From IMG/VR virus record IMGVR_UViG_3300038786_000051, positions 1 to 22,973 of that record: a DNA stretch of 22,973 bases; one strand, given 5' to 3'. This DNA is from a virus. Position numbers and translations under genes: made by a program. This document shows positions 1-8,500 of this stretch, one piece after another. Positions within the stretch are counted from its first letter, which is position 1. Each line of letters begins with the position of its first letter. The notes under the pieces are model-generated. The model saw only the letters and a program-made list of their open reading frames with translations, searched no databases and was not told the origin of the DNA.

Positions 1-1897
1 TAACTTCTTCTGGCCAAGCCCTAATGTTGTTCTTGATATCATCATTAAGAACGCCTATTGTATATAATTTTTCAGTTAGTTTTGTACCAATTGTTTTGAT
101 ATCTTCTTTAGAAGTGACTATATCGACCCCAAAATGCTCTCCTGCATCAGTCCATCTTTCAGGAGTGATTAGTGCAGAACGGCTATCAAGGTTATTCATT
201 ATCTCAATGATATACTCATCGAAGCCTTTCTCAAGGAAGACTCCAAATCCTGTATGAGCCCTACCAACAGAACCGTGTTGTTCTGATTCTTGGTCCCAAA
301 TATCAACTGCAACATCAAGATACGAGAATATAGCAACCATTAACTTGGCATAATCTGTAGGTAATTCGATTACCAAATCAACTGTAGAGCGGAACGAGAA
401 TTCAGCAAACAGTTTAAGTCCGACTGGGTGAACTAGTTTCTTTAGAACTTCTCTATATGATTGAATAGGTACATTTGACCTAACAACATACGAGAAATCT
501 TGGTAGTAATCGTTATCTTGTAGTTTTCTATCAGAGGATAAGAATGCACCAGAATCTAACCAACGACCATTCGTTTTCCATACTGCGGTTTTTACGAGTG
601 GCTGAGTTTCTAAATTTAATAGAACTTCACATTCTTCTCGTGTTAGAGGAGGAGTATCGATACCCGTTAGAATGTCGTGTTGAACGTCTTGAAGTATTTT
701 TGATATTTCGACTACTGGGAACCAAACAAGGAATGCAGATTCGCCAAAGTAAGGGGAATTCTTATCCATACCGCCAGGGTGCATTGCGGCTTTACAATCA
801 ATCTCAGTAGTGTATGTGCCTAATGTAGGCCAATCTGTAGACGTAGAACAAAATGATTCAGATGGGTTTTCCCAATAATTATTAGCGGCTACGTTGAATA
901 GTTTCTCACCGAGTTCAAAATCACCACTTACTTCTAATAGATTAAACTTAGTCCAATCAGTATCAGTTTTGCTAATAACGGCAGTCGATTGAGAAATTAA
1001 TCCTTTTACTAAAGAACCACCCTCTCTGTTAATACCAGCGGCGTGAAGATAGTGAACTTCATTTGGATGACCAGTGATGTTAATCCACTTATCAGTCCAT
1101 CTATGTCCGTTAACAATACATTCACCTTCGGTTCTTATGCCGTCAGAGATGATTAGTGCTTTATACGGAATTACTCCTGAAGTTCCTACATCTTCAAATA
1201 TTAATTCGTCTTTTAAGAATACACCATTTACTTCTGTTAATAGTATTTTCTCATAATCTGTTGTTGATAGGGACTCGTCCATATCCACGAATGCTGTTGC
1301 ACCAGACGTTTGACCTATAATCTTTTTGTTGTATATGTCACGTACAGTCGCAGGCAATTGTACATAATCAGTCGCACCATAATACTCGTGGTTAACGTCT
1401 GAAGATGCGTGGTCAGTTAGTACCGTAAGCCACTGCGGCTCATACCATACAGAACCAGAAGCGTTCATTATCCATTGTTTTGGATACATCGTATCAACAT
1501 CTGTATTGAAATCTCTCCTGAAGAGAAATTCTAGTGCAGAGGTAGTACCCTTCTGCCTATATACAGGTTGAATATTCTTTGTAAGGAAGGATTTGTCTGT
1601 GGTTTCAACCGTTGGGTCAATAGAAGTGTGAGGAGTACCGTGTAGATACTTCGCCTCAAACTCTGGAATAAAGTTGTCGAGTGCGTGGTCAACATCGATA
1701 TTCTGAATTAAATCGGTTATCTGATTATATTCACCTAGTTCACCGTTTACACCAGTTTCACGTTCCAAATACTCAAAGTATTTCCGTATGAACGTGATGA
1801 ACATAGGATGGTCTTCCCGAACATAGTCGGGAACCATTCTCTCCACAAAGACAGATAAAAACTTAGCAGGAGTTTTAGTAAAGTTATCGTTAGCCAT
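1..1897 (-). CDS. Large baseplate/tail structural protein (gp7 position), partial
   Basis: This open frame starts at an ATG at 1897 and has no stop before the left edge, so about 632 N-terminal residues are visible and the C-terminus is missing. The protein begins MANDNFTKTPAKFLSVFVER and soon has a conserved-looking helical stretch (VPDYVREDHPMFITFIRKYF). I associate this N-terminus with the large tail proteins that follow gp6 in marine T4-like phages. The rest is beta-rich, with no catalytic motif that I recognise. The start is supported by a GGGGAA ribosome site about 12 bases upstream and a late-promoter-like TATAAATT further up, overlapping the end of gp6. In T4 the gene after gp6 is gp7, a large wedge protein, so a baseplate wedge role is inferred from position; sequence identity to T4 gp7 is not claimed. 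Other tail-fibre connector or VrlC-like roles are possible. Confidence 0.6.
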   Translation of the reverse strand, partial: MANDNFTKTPAKFLSVFVERMVPDYVREDHPMFITFIRKYFEYLERETGVNGELGEYNQITDLIQNIDVDHALDNFIPEFEAKYLHGTPHTSIDPTVETTDKSFLTKNIQPVYRQKGTTSALEFLFRRDFNTDVDTMYPKQWIMNASGSVWYEPQWLTVLTDHASSDVNHEYYGATDYVQLPATVRDIYNKKIIGQTSGATAFVDMDESLSTTDYEKILLTEVNGVFLKDELIFEDVGTSGVIPYKALIISDGIRTEGECIVNGHRWTDKWINITGHPNEVHYLHAAGINREGGSLVKGLISQSTAVISKTDTDWTKFNLLEVSGDFELGEKLFNVAANNYWENPSESFCSTSTDWPTLGTYTTEIDCKAAMHPGGMDKNSPYFGESAFLVWFPVVEISKILQDVQHDILTGIDTPPLTREECEVLLNLETQPLVKTAVWKTNGRWLDSGAFLSSDRKLQDNDYYQDFSYVVRSNVPIQSYREVLKKLVHPVGLKLFAEFSFRSTVDLVIELPTDYAKLMVAIFSYLDVAVDIWDQESEQHGSVGRAHTGFGVFLEKGFDEYIIEIMNNLDSRSALITPERWTDAGEHFGVDIVTSKEDIKTIGTKLTEKLYTIGVLNDDIKNNIRAWPEEV

Positions 1898-1915
1898 TTG
1901 TTACTAATTCCCCAA

Positions 1916-3676
1916 TCAATTTATACTTTGCATCGTTACACTACTGTTATTTAGTATTAACAAATTACTTCTTATGGCAGTAATGTCATTAGATTGCGGC
2001 GTAGCGTACAAACTAATTACTGAGTTAGTGTCAAGAACTGGTCTAAAACCAATCAACTCTATAATTCCATTTTCATAATCGACCGTTCCTTGTTCTGTAT
2101 TCAAAAATTGTTCGTTTACAATATCGTATAATAGTATGTTCCCTTGCCCATCATCAAGTAGAGCATATTGTGTTCCAGTATCTGAGTTTCCAAATACAGA
2201 GGAGACCGCAGTACCAGGAGTAATTGCGTTATCATATTTAAAGATATAGTTACCAACTGTGTTGGATGCTTGAATGTAGAATTTCTTATAGAATTTAATA
2301 GAAGTTAAGTTGTTACTAATAGATTCATCTGCAACATCAATAACACTTCCGAGTCTAGAATATCTCATAGTGACTTTAAATGCACTGATTTCTGAATCAA
2401 AGAATTGTTTAATATCAGCAATAATCTTTGATTGAATTTCTCCAGCAGACAATGAAGTCAGTACAGGATTATATTTAACTGTAGTAAGAACATCAAGATA
2501 TGTATATTCTGGTGCAGTGATAATAGGGTTAATCGCCAACATATTATATTTTGCTAATATGTCAGTAGTTAATTTTTGTTTAGTGAGAGGCGATAGTTCA
2601 AGCCCGTGTTTAGGCTTAATACAAATGAATACTGCTCCATACTGAGGAGGGTCATTATCTTCTCCGCCCCAAACTGCAATAGAATCAATATTAGGATACT
2701 TCTCAATAAGAATCGTCTTGTAATCTTCTGCCGTAACTGCTCTGTCTTGACGTTCATAGGCACGAGGCGCAGTCAACTTGATATTATCAGTTGATTCTGC
2801 CGAAGCACCAAGAGATGATATATCTACAGTGTTTAGCGTGACGTGGCTCGCTGTATAGACGTTATCAATAGTCGATTCAAGTGCAAACGTCTGTTCATTA
2901 ATAGTTGAAGTGTAGTTACCTGGCGCACCTTGTGTAGAAAGATACGTAATTTGAATTTTCTGTCCATCAAGAGGAATCTTTCCGAAGATTCCATTACCAA
3001 AGTAAATCTCTGATACTCCATCAAGTCCTTCTTGAAGGAAGTATGAAAGTGAACTAGGACTCATTTCAGATAATACTTTTCCGTTATCCCAAGGCTTATC
3101 GTTCACAAGCATTGTAATTGTAGAGCGGTCACAAGTTTCATCTTTAATGAAGAATTGTTGTCCGTCAGCGGAGGAATCAAATGTCCATTCAAGGGCTTTT
3201 AATTTGCCTTGATGGAGTTTAATTTCTCCTGTGAACTCGCCACCCTCATCAGCGAAAATGTTGATTGTGCTAAGGTTAGTAAATACTTGAGGTACGCCTG
3301 TAATGTTAGAAACAAACTGAGTGCCCTTTCCAATAATAATATATTGGGGGTCATATCCAGTCGTGTCGAATGTTAATTTAACAATGGCTTCAGAGGCGGT
3401 AACTGATTTTGGAATATATCCAATTGCTTTTGCGTGAGATACTACAGAATTACGTAGCGTAGCCGTATCCAGGAACGCTTCGTTGATTGCCATATTAGTA
3501 TGAAATCCCATATAATGAGTAGTGTATGCCATAATATCAAGCATTACACTCATACCAGAGCCATCAAAGTCGTAATCTAAGAACTCATTCTGTCCTTTTA
3601 GAAAGGTTTTAATATTCTTCTTAATTCCATCAAACTCTAGGTCCGATAAATCTAATGCTTTTGTATTCTTTGCCAT
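1916..3676 (-). CDS. 6: Baseplate wedge protein gp6 (baseplate J-like)
   Basis: This is the structural protein that forms the inner ring of the T4-type baseplate by joining wedges. It has 586 residues against about 660 in T4. The N-terminus (LDLSDLEFDGIKKNIKTFLK) and the following segment about a body that stays attached in every wedge (YDFDGSGMSVMLDIMAYTTH) are typical of the gp6/baseplate J family. The central part has a baseplate-J-like region (APRAYERQDRAVTAEDYKTI, about residues 305-325) and then an alpha/beta domain (YPNIDSIAVWGGEDNDPPQY). It follows gp25 with a 6-base gap, and its GAGGTAG ribosome site overlaps the end of gp25. The order gp25-gp6-gp7 position agrees with a wedge assembly operon. 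Assignment rests on sequence motifs, length and neighbours. Confidence 0.9.
   Translation of the reverse strand: MAKNTKALDLSDLEFDGIKKNIKTFLKGQNEFLDYDFDGSGMSVMLDIMAYTTHYMGFHTNMAINEAFLDTATLRNSVVSHAKAIGYIPKSVTASEAIVKLTFDTTGYDPQYIIIGKGTQFVSNITGVPQVFTNLSTINIFADEGGEFTGEIKLHQGKLKALEWTFDSSADGQQFFIKDETCDRSTITMLVNDKPWDNGKVLSEMSPSSLSYFLQEGLDGVSEIYFGNGIFGKIPLDGQKIQITYLSTQGAPGNYTSTINEQTFALESTIDNVYTASHVTLNTVDISSLGASAESTDNIKLTAPRAYERQDRAVTAEDYKTILIEKYPNIDSIAVWGGEDNDPPQYGAVFICIKPKHGLELSPLTKQKLTTDILAKYNMLAINPIITAPEYTYLDVLTTVKYNPVLTSLSAGEIQSKIIADIKQFFDSEISAFKVTMRYSRLGSVIDVADESISNNLTSIKFYKKFYIQASNTVGNYIFKYDNAITPGTAVSSVFGNSDTGTQYALLDDGQGNILLYDIVNEQFLNTEQGTVDYENGIIELIGFRPVLDTNSVISLYATPQSNDITAIRSNLLILNNSSVTMQSIN
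1918..1925 (-). promoter_or_regulatory. Candidate T4-type late promoter (TATAAATT) for the gp7-position gene
   Basis: On the minus strand this reads TATAAATT, one mismatch from the T4 late -10 element TATAAATA. It overlaps the last codons and stop of gp6. A start site about six bases downstream would give a short leader that holds the GGGGAA ribosome site of the next gene. T4 late promoters need gp55 with gp33 and the gp45 clamp, and a gp33 homologue is encoded in this window. A chance match in AT-rich DNA is possible. Confidence 0.4.
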
Positions 3677-3682
3677 TTTCTG

Positions 3683-4090
3683 CTACCTCAATCTATTTAA
3701 GAAGAAATCTAATTGTACTGGTGAGCCAGAGTTTATGGGAGTATATGCAATGGTTACATCATATCCATTCTTATCTGGGTCTGCTTTGACCACGACACTT
3801 TGTAACTCAATACGAGGTTCAAACGTATTAATAGCCTGTTGGATTGCCCCTTCCAGTATAACACGAGTTTCAGTAATCATTGGCTCAAACAGTGAACTGT
3901 ATATGGTAGAGCCGAAATCCTTCTGAAAAACTCGTTCTCCTTGCTTTGTCTTTATGATATTAATTACCGAACCATTGATAGCATCCACATCTGAACGACC
4001 AACTATATCGTTGGTCATAGGATGTACCAACATATCGAGGTCTAAATCTCGATATTTTCTGCTTCTCATCGTTCTAATAGGTGCCGGCAT
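3683..4090 (-). CDS. 25: Baseplate wedge protein gp25 (lysozyme-like fold family)
   Basis: The 135-residue protein is close to the 132 residues of T4 gp25. The gp25/GPW family forms the sheath-initiating wedge core with gp6 and gp53; despite its family name it is structural, not a working lysozyme. Recognisable features are the N-terminal segment ending in DLDLDMLVHPMTNDIVGRSD, the NGSVINIIKTKQGERVFQKD motif with the conserved turn GER, then FGSTIYSSLFEPM, and the C-terminal strand pattern of the family (YDVTIAYTPINSGSPVQLDF). An AGAGGAA ribosome site lies eight bases before the ATG, and a perfect late promoter lies just beyond it. It is the first gene after that promoter, so gp25, gp6 and the next gene can be expressed as one late unit. 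Confidence 0.92.
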   Translation of the reverse strand: MPAPIRTMRSRKYRDLDLDMLVHPMTNDIVGRSDVDAINGSVINIIKTKQGERVFQKDFGSTIYSSLFEPMITETRVILEGAIQQAINTFEPRIELQSVVVKADPDKNGYDVTIAYTPINSGSPVQLDFFLNRLR

Positions 4091-4114
4091 TCTTAAATTC
4101 CTCTGTATATACTA

Positions 4115-4122
4115 TATTTATA
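4115..4122 (-). promoter_or_regulatory. T4-type late promoter upstream of gp25
   Basis: The minus strand reads TATAAATA, an exact match to the T4 late promoter element, directly after the TAA stop of the PAAR gene and 25 bases before the gp25 ATG. Transcription would begin near 4109 and give a short leader holding the AGAGGAA ribosome site of gp25. Position in the only small gap of this operon supports function. Confidence 0.7.
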
Positions 4123-4123
4123 C

Positions 4124-4414
4124 TTATCCGTTGGTAATCACATCACCAGAACCCGTTTGATTTGAAGAGCCACAGTCAATAGCATCACCAATTCTTGCAA
4201 GAGGCAAACTGTTTACGAATACATTAGGGCTTCCAGATGCTTGTGCGCCACCGTGGTCAACACATACTGGACATCCGTGTTCGTTCCAAGGGTCGCCAAC
4301 TCTATGAGCACCCAAACTATTTATCAATACATTACCAGAAGCACCAGCATTATCTCGTGATGGATAACATCCGTGACCTGTGCATATATCAGTTAATCTT
4401 ACGGAACCTGGCAT
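4124..4414 (-). CDS. PAAR-repeat spike tip protein (T4 gp5.4-like)
   Basis: The 96-residue protein shows the PAAR design: short repeated strands with paired Gly, His and Cys residues (TDICTGHGCYPSRDN; HGCPVCVDHGG; IDCGSSNQTGSGDVITNG). PAAR proteins form a sharp cone that caps the trimeric spike of contractile tails and often bind a metal through His and Cys. Repeats of the type G(N/S)x-V-x(I/V)NSLxxxRxGD occur twice (NVLINSLGAHRVGDP and NVFVNSLPLARIGDA). The length matches T4 gp5.4 (97 residues). It starts eight bases after the stop of the 779-residue protein, with AAGGAT as ribosome site. With gp5 in the same operon it should sit on the gp5 beta-helix tip. Confidence 0.9.
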   Translation of the reverse strand: MPGSVRLTDICTGHGCYPSRDNAGASGNVLINSLGAHRVGDPWNEHGCPVCVDHGGAQASGSPNVFVNSLPLARIGDAIDCGSSNQTGSGDVITNG

Positions 4415-4422
4415 CTTTATCC

Positions 4423-6762
4423 TTACGTTTTCGTAAACTTGTCAAAATTGAGAGAAGGCAATTCGTTAGTATCAAACGCCTTCTTTGTTGGAAGAGTTGA
4501 TTTCGGATTAACATTTTTCTTATTAGTGAATTTTCCATATGATTCCACTGCGGTTTTACCAGAGCCTGAGTTAGCAGTACCTTTAGCACATACCCAACTT
4601 CCGTTTGCGTTCTCACAAACTGCTTTAGATTTAGCGTTTTTAATATCATAGGAAGAACTGCCGCCAGAAGACCCAGTATTTGCGGCAACGGACGCTATCC
4701 ATTTGCCTTGATATTTAGTACAAGCGGCTTTACCTGGCAGGAACGGGTCTACTTTCTTTGCTCCGTATTGAGCAACTACCACGACTTGAGCAGATTGATA
4801 GACGTTTCCATCATCGCCCATTACATATTCTCCTGAACCAGAGTTCTCTGCGGCTGTAACCTTCTGGAGAAATTCAGTAGTGTAGAAAGAGGGTTCAATT
4901 AACTTATATCCATCAGGGAATGCTAAGCCTGAGAAGTCACAGGCACCAACTTCTTTAGTAGATGCTACGGCAGCCTTTGCCTCACACGTACAAGTTTCAA
5001 CTGCGGAGAAGTCTCCGGTCTTCATTGCTTTCTCAATAACTTCCATTGATTTATGATATTCTGAAATATCTCCACCAACATTAGATAACTGTGTGTCAAA
5101 ATTATTTACTGCGGCCGCTCCTTGTCCGAAGTTTGCAGTTCCCGGCATCACAGCGGGCAGTACAAAACTCGCTGAGTCTATTGGTGTAAATGGTGTTGGT
5201 GTAAATGCGTCAAATGAATCGGCTTTCGTTGATGCTCCAGAAGGGGAATTAGTTGATATAGGAACGCCTGTTCCAGGTAAAGAGACACTAACATATCCTT
5301 TAACACTATCACGAGTTTTCCCTGCGACTGGTGGTGGACCACCTACCAACGCTGAAGATGGACTTGATGGTGGAGGATTACCAGTAATAGAGCCGAATGC
5401 TTTTCCTAATGTAATTGCAACTGAGCCCATTGCGGCTTCAATTGAGCCTGCAACCTTGACTTCGTTGTCTGTCATCTCCTTTGTGTTCCACGTTCCCTTC
5501 TTGGCTTCACAATGAGCCTTGTTTCTATTTGCTGATTGGTCACTACCACCAGAACACCATCCGACTACGTGTATCTTTGCAACAGCGTTCTTTTTCTCAT
5601 TAACTGCTTCGTATTTCTTGTTGGCCGCATTAGCAATAAAGTTATCTTTTGAAGGTGAAAACCGTGCAATGCCAGAGGATACACTTACCGAAGAAGCCGA
5701 TAAAACTTCTTTAGTGAAATCTGATTGTGCGCCTTCAGGAACTATCCAACCGACACCATTAACATATTCCATTTCATCAGAAGAATATTGTACATCAACT
5801 AAGTCTTTACCAGTTTTGATTGAATTAGATACAGTACCGAAAGTTTTAAGTCCAACACCAGTTGCTTGTTTGAATTTTGGTACTGACGGTATTCCACCAA
5901 CTACTTTTCCTAAGAAATCTCCTAACGGAATAATAGGATTCGTAGGTGTTGCTGTAATGCCGGTGGCCTTTTGATACAATTTAATAATATCTTCCATCAC
6001 TGGTTCAGTAATATGCTCTAACATCTTGTGATTATTTACAAGGGCACAAGGGTCACCAGTGGCTAATTTAGCAAAGGCAGCCCATTGTGCTAATTTATTA
6101 AGAGCGGCCTGCATATTATCAAGGTCTTTTTGAATTAATCCATTCAAAGATTTAGTCATATCAGAACACATATTGTTATACTTACCAACAAGTTCCTGGA
6201 TGATTGGTAAACTAGCCGTCATATTTGCAAGTTGTGTTGCATCAGTGGCATTAACTAAAATGTTTCTTGTCCGACGTTGAATCTGGCCTAAGTCGCCCAG
6301 TCCTAAAGCATCGTCTATTACACCAGCACCTTCAAAGAGTGTGGCAAATCCAGCGACACAATCAATGTCTGCTTCATAGTCGCCTAATGTTCTCGCAAGG
6401 TCTCTACCTGCTTGTTGAATACCAGAGTTTTTAATGTAATCTGTTTGTGCGCCTAGAATGGCATTAAGTGCAGTATCACCACATACTGAAAAGGCATCAG
6501 ATAAATCTTGGACCTCTTGCAGTACCGACCAAATTTCTTCGCCTTGCTGACCGTGTACAAAGAGAACATCTTGATTTATCTTATCTGTGATAAACAAATC
6601 TCTAGCGGCCGTTTTCATTTTCACCGCAGTACCGTGAGCAGGCGACTCTAATACAGTACCTACTTTCCCTAAAGCATCATTGATGCCAGAAAAATATGAA
6701 GTACCAGTTGCCGCTTTAATGGCATTCGCTGGTGAACCTAATAGATTCGATAAATTTACCAC
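4423..6762 (-). CDS. Large baseplate-operon structural protein with three Cys-Gly-Trp motifs
   Basis: I do not recognise a named family for this 779-residue protein. The N-terminal half (to about residue 300) looks helical, with Cys residues in CGDTALNA, DIDCVAGF, NNMCSDM and DPCALV. The middle is Gly, Ser, Pro and Thr rich (PPPSSPSSALVGGPPPVAGK) and probably flexible. Three copies of K-A-x-C-x4-G-x-W lie near residues 417, 681 and 717, and a CTC motif lies near 592. The start is GTG at 6762, preceded by GGGAG at seven-base spacing; no nearby ATG in frame has a comparable site. It lies between the 2OG oxygenase-like gene and the PAAR tip, inside a run of baseplate genes, so a role in the hub, spike or tail-fibre attachment is inferred. 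There is no signal peptide or clear membrane segment. Confidence 0.6.
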   Translation of the reverse strand: MVNLSNLLGSPANAIKAATGTSYFSGINDALGKVGTVLESPAHGTAVKMKTAARDLFITDKINQDVLFVHGQQGEEIWSVLQEVQDLSDAFSVCGDTALNAILGAQTDYIKNSGIQQAGRDLARTLGDYEADIDCVAGFATLFEGAGVIDDALGLGDLGQIQRRTRNILVNATDATQLANMTASLPIIQELVGKYNNMCSDMTKSLNGLIQKDLDNMQAALNKLAQWAAFAKLATGDPCALVNNHKMLEHITEPVMEDIIKLYQKATGITATPTNPIIPLGDFLGKVVGGIPSVPKFKQATGVGLKTFGTVSNSIKTGKDLVDVQYSSDEMEYVNGVGWIVPEGAQSDFTKEVLSASSVSVSSGIARFSPSKDNFIANAANKKYEAVNEKKNAVAKIHVVGWCSGGSDQSANRNKAHCEAKKGTWNTKEMTDNEVKVAGSIEAAMGSVAITLGKAFGSITGNPPPSSPSSALVGGPPPVAGKTRDSVKGYVSVSLPGTGVPISTNSPSGASTKADSFDAFTPTPFTPIDSASFVLPAVMPGTANFGQGAAAVNNFDTQLSNVGGDISEYHKSMEVIEKAMKTGDFSAVETCTCEAKAAVASTKEVGACDFSGLAFPDGYKLIEPSFYTTEFLQKVTAAENSGSGEYVMGDDGNVYQSAQVVVVAQYGAKKVDPFLPGKAACTKYQGKWIASVAANTGSSGGSSSYDIKNAKSKAVCENANGSWVCAKGTANSGSGKTAVESYGKFTNKKNVNPKSTLPTKKAFDTNELPSLNFDKFTKT

Positions 6763-6774
6763 TTACTTACTCCC

Positions 6775-7485
6775 TTACATAAACAATACTTGATTGATTC
6801 GATTATGTTCTTTAAACATTCCAAGGTCGACATTTTGTCCGTGAAGAACCTCTGATTGATATAATGCCATTCGATTGTATTTCATCTCTATTCCGTATTC
6901 ACAAGTATATGGCTTACCACCATCAACTTTGGATTTAATATATTCAAACTCTACATCATCAATTTCATCTTCTTTGTCTATCAGCCACTGTGGAGAATAG
7001 TTGTCTTTTAGACTCATTTCTCCAAAATGACTATACAAATTTGTACCACCTGCACATTCTTCTGGAGAATTTAAATACACCACACTTCCAAACTGAAAGC
7101 CGGGTCCTGGGTCACTCTCACAATAATCTTGGTGAGGGATTATTCCCATTGGATTCTCCTTTAAGAGAGAATCATTTAAAACATTCAACAAGAATATTTG
7201 ATTGTTCCAATTCTCATTAAACTTCTCTTCATTAAAGTCTCCGAAGTAATTCTTACAGAGATGATAATATACGGCGTTTAACTTTTCCTTTACTTCTGGA
7301 GTGTTTACAATTCCCCTCGTTCCTGGGAATGCACCCTTCAACTCTCTTGAACTGACATAATCTAAAGATAATGCAAGGTCCCTAATTTCATCAGGATTCT
7401 TGTAAAAATTATCAATAATAACTGCCCTTCTTCCTTTGATATCTGTAACCACTTCTATCTTCATCTTTTCATTTACTTCAAACAT
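6775..7485 (-). CDS. DUF6445 / 2OG-Fe(II) oxygenase-like protein
   Basis: The 236-residue protein has the N-terminal signature VIIDNFYKNPDEIRDLALS (residues 22-40) followed by FPGTRG, which I recognise from the DUF6445 family of prolyl-hydroxylase-like proteins. The iron-binding triad of 2-oxoglutarate dioxygenases is visible: H118-x-D120 in PHQDYCESDPG, H215 in SEVLHGQN, and R229 as candidate 2-oxoglutarate anchor in RINQVLF. The strand with ECAGGTNLYSHFG between them fits the double-stranded beta-helix core. Such enzymes use Fe(II), oxygen and 2-oxoglutarate to hydroxylate a side chain or small molecule; the substrate here is unknown. The gene lies inside the baseplate operon, 7 bases downstream of gp5 (stop at 7497) and 12 bases before the 779-residue gene, with AGGAAAA as ribosome site. 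Confidence 0.75.
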   Translation of the reverse strand: MFEVNEKMKIEVVTDIKGRRAVIIDNFYKNPDEIRDLALSLDYVSSRELKGAFPGTRGIVNTPEVKEKLNAVYYHLCKNYFGDFNEEKFNENWNNQIFLLNVLNDSLLKENPMGIIPHQDYCESDPGPGFQFGSVVYLNSPEECAGGTNLYSHFGEMSLKDNYSPQWLIDKEDEIDDVEFEYIKSKVDGGKPYTCEYGIEMKYNRMALYQSEVLHGQNVDLGMFKEHNRINQVLFM

Positions 7486-7496
7486 TATATATTTTC

Positions 7497-8489
7497 CTAT
7501 GGATTTAAGTGAATTACTGAACCTTTGATTGTATGTACTCCACCCGATTGGTCTAATTTCGTTCCACCAGTTTGAATATCTGTATTGCCACCAATAGTGA
7601 CTGCCCAGTTTCCATCAATTTGTGTGGTAGCATTTCCCTTAACGTGAGTGTTCAAGTTGCCATCAACTTGTAGATGTGCATCACCATCAACGGTTATATA
7701 CATATTTCCACCTAGTCCATCAACAGGATTGGGCTTAACGTGTATATAATCATCTCCTAATGTAATCTTATAATTGTCTTTTTGAATCTTTGTGACTTTA
7801 GTTCCGTCTGCTCGTATTTCTTCAAATGTACCAGATTTGTGCCATTTCATAAGGCGTTCTGCATCTAGTGTATCGTCCCATTCCTCTACGTGACCGCTCT
7901 CGCTTGCTCTTACGTGGTTTAATGGATACACTGCTTTGAACGGATTCTCTGGCTCATCCCAGGTGGCTCCAAGTGCAATGCCTACTGCCATATCTTCAAC
8001 ACGACCACCAGCAGTATCAAGAGGAGTTGGTTTTGAGTCAACAACTTCCATATCAGGTGGTGACTTAAAATCTACTCTTGCTCGTCTATGTGTATCTGGC
8101 TCAATCAAATGTGTGGCTTTTGGATAAAGTAAATTGGGGTCATTAAATCCGACCGGTTTTGGGGCTTCCATAGGGAATCCACCAAATGTTCCCATTACAA
8201 TAGGCTCTTGTGCGTTTTCACCATCTCTGAAGAATCCTATTACCCAAGTTCCTTCAACACATCCAAGTGGAGTTGTTCCAATTCCATTCATTGCGGCACT
8301 AGTTATAGGTTGCATAGGATGTGCCCACGGTAAATCTTCAGTGGGAATGCCGACATCTTCACCCAAAGTTCTCTGTTCTGTGTGAAGTCCAGCAATACGT
8401 ACCTTCATTCTTCCCAATTTCATAGGGTCTCGCCTGTCCTCTACAACACCCGTGAACCAAATAAATCCGTCAAATCCCATAAATTGCAT
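7497..8489 (-). CDS. 5: Baseplate hub spike protein gp5, without lysozyme domain
   Basis: This 330-residue protein is the central spike of the tail. Residues 1 to about 125 form the OB-fold (FDGFIWFTGVVEDRRDPMKL, then GRMKVRIAGLH and the loop GTWVIGFFRDG). About residues 185-250 hold the spike connector typical of gp5/VgrG proteins (VYPLNHVRASESGHVEEWDD; HKSGTFEEIRADGTKV). The C-terminus is a beta-helix made of octads V-x-G-x5 (VDGDAHLQ, VDGNLNTH, VKGNATTQ, IDGNWAVT, IGGNTDIQ), the same octad as in T4 gp5. T4 gp5 has 575 residues and a lysozyme domain between OB and beta-helix; here that domain is missing. An in-frame start further upstream at 8573 exists, but the ATG at 8489 is chosen because AGGGAGA lies seven bases before it and the protein then begins exactly at the OB-fold. 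The ribosome site overlaps the gp27 stop. Confidence 0.9.
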   Translation of the reverse strand: MQFMGFDGFIWFTGVVEDRRDPMKLGRMKVRIAGLHTEQRTLGEDVGIPTEDLPWAHPMQPITSAAMNGIGTTPLGCVEGTWVIGFFRDGENAQEPIVMGTFGGFPMEAPKPVGFNDPNLLYPKATHLIEPDTHRRARVDFKSPPDMEVVDSKPTPLDTAGGRVEDMAVGIALGATWDEPENPFKAVYPLNHVRASESGHVEEWDDTLDAERLMKWHKSGTFEEIRADGTKVTKIQKDNYKITLGDDYIHVKPNPVDGLGGNMYITVDGDAHLQVDGNLNTHVKGNATTQIDGNWAVTIGGNTDIQTGGTKLDQSGGVHTIKGSVIHLNP

Positions 8490-8500
8490 AATATATCTCC

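Noticed and set aside
5093-5974. Two open frames of 140 and 151 residues on the plus strand
   Set aside because: Both are antisense to the flexible middle of the 779-residue protein, with biased composition and no ribosome site in context.
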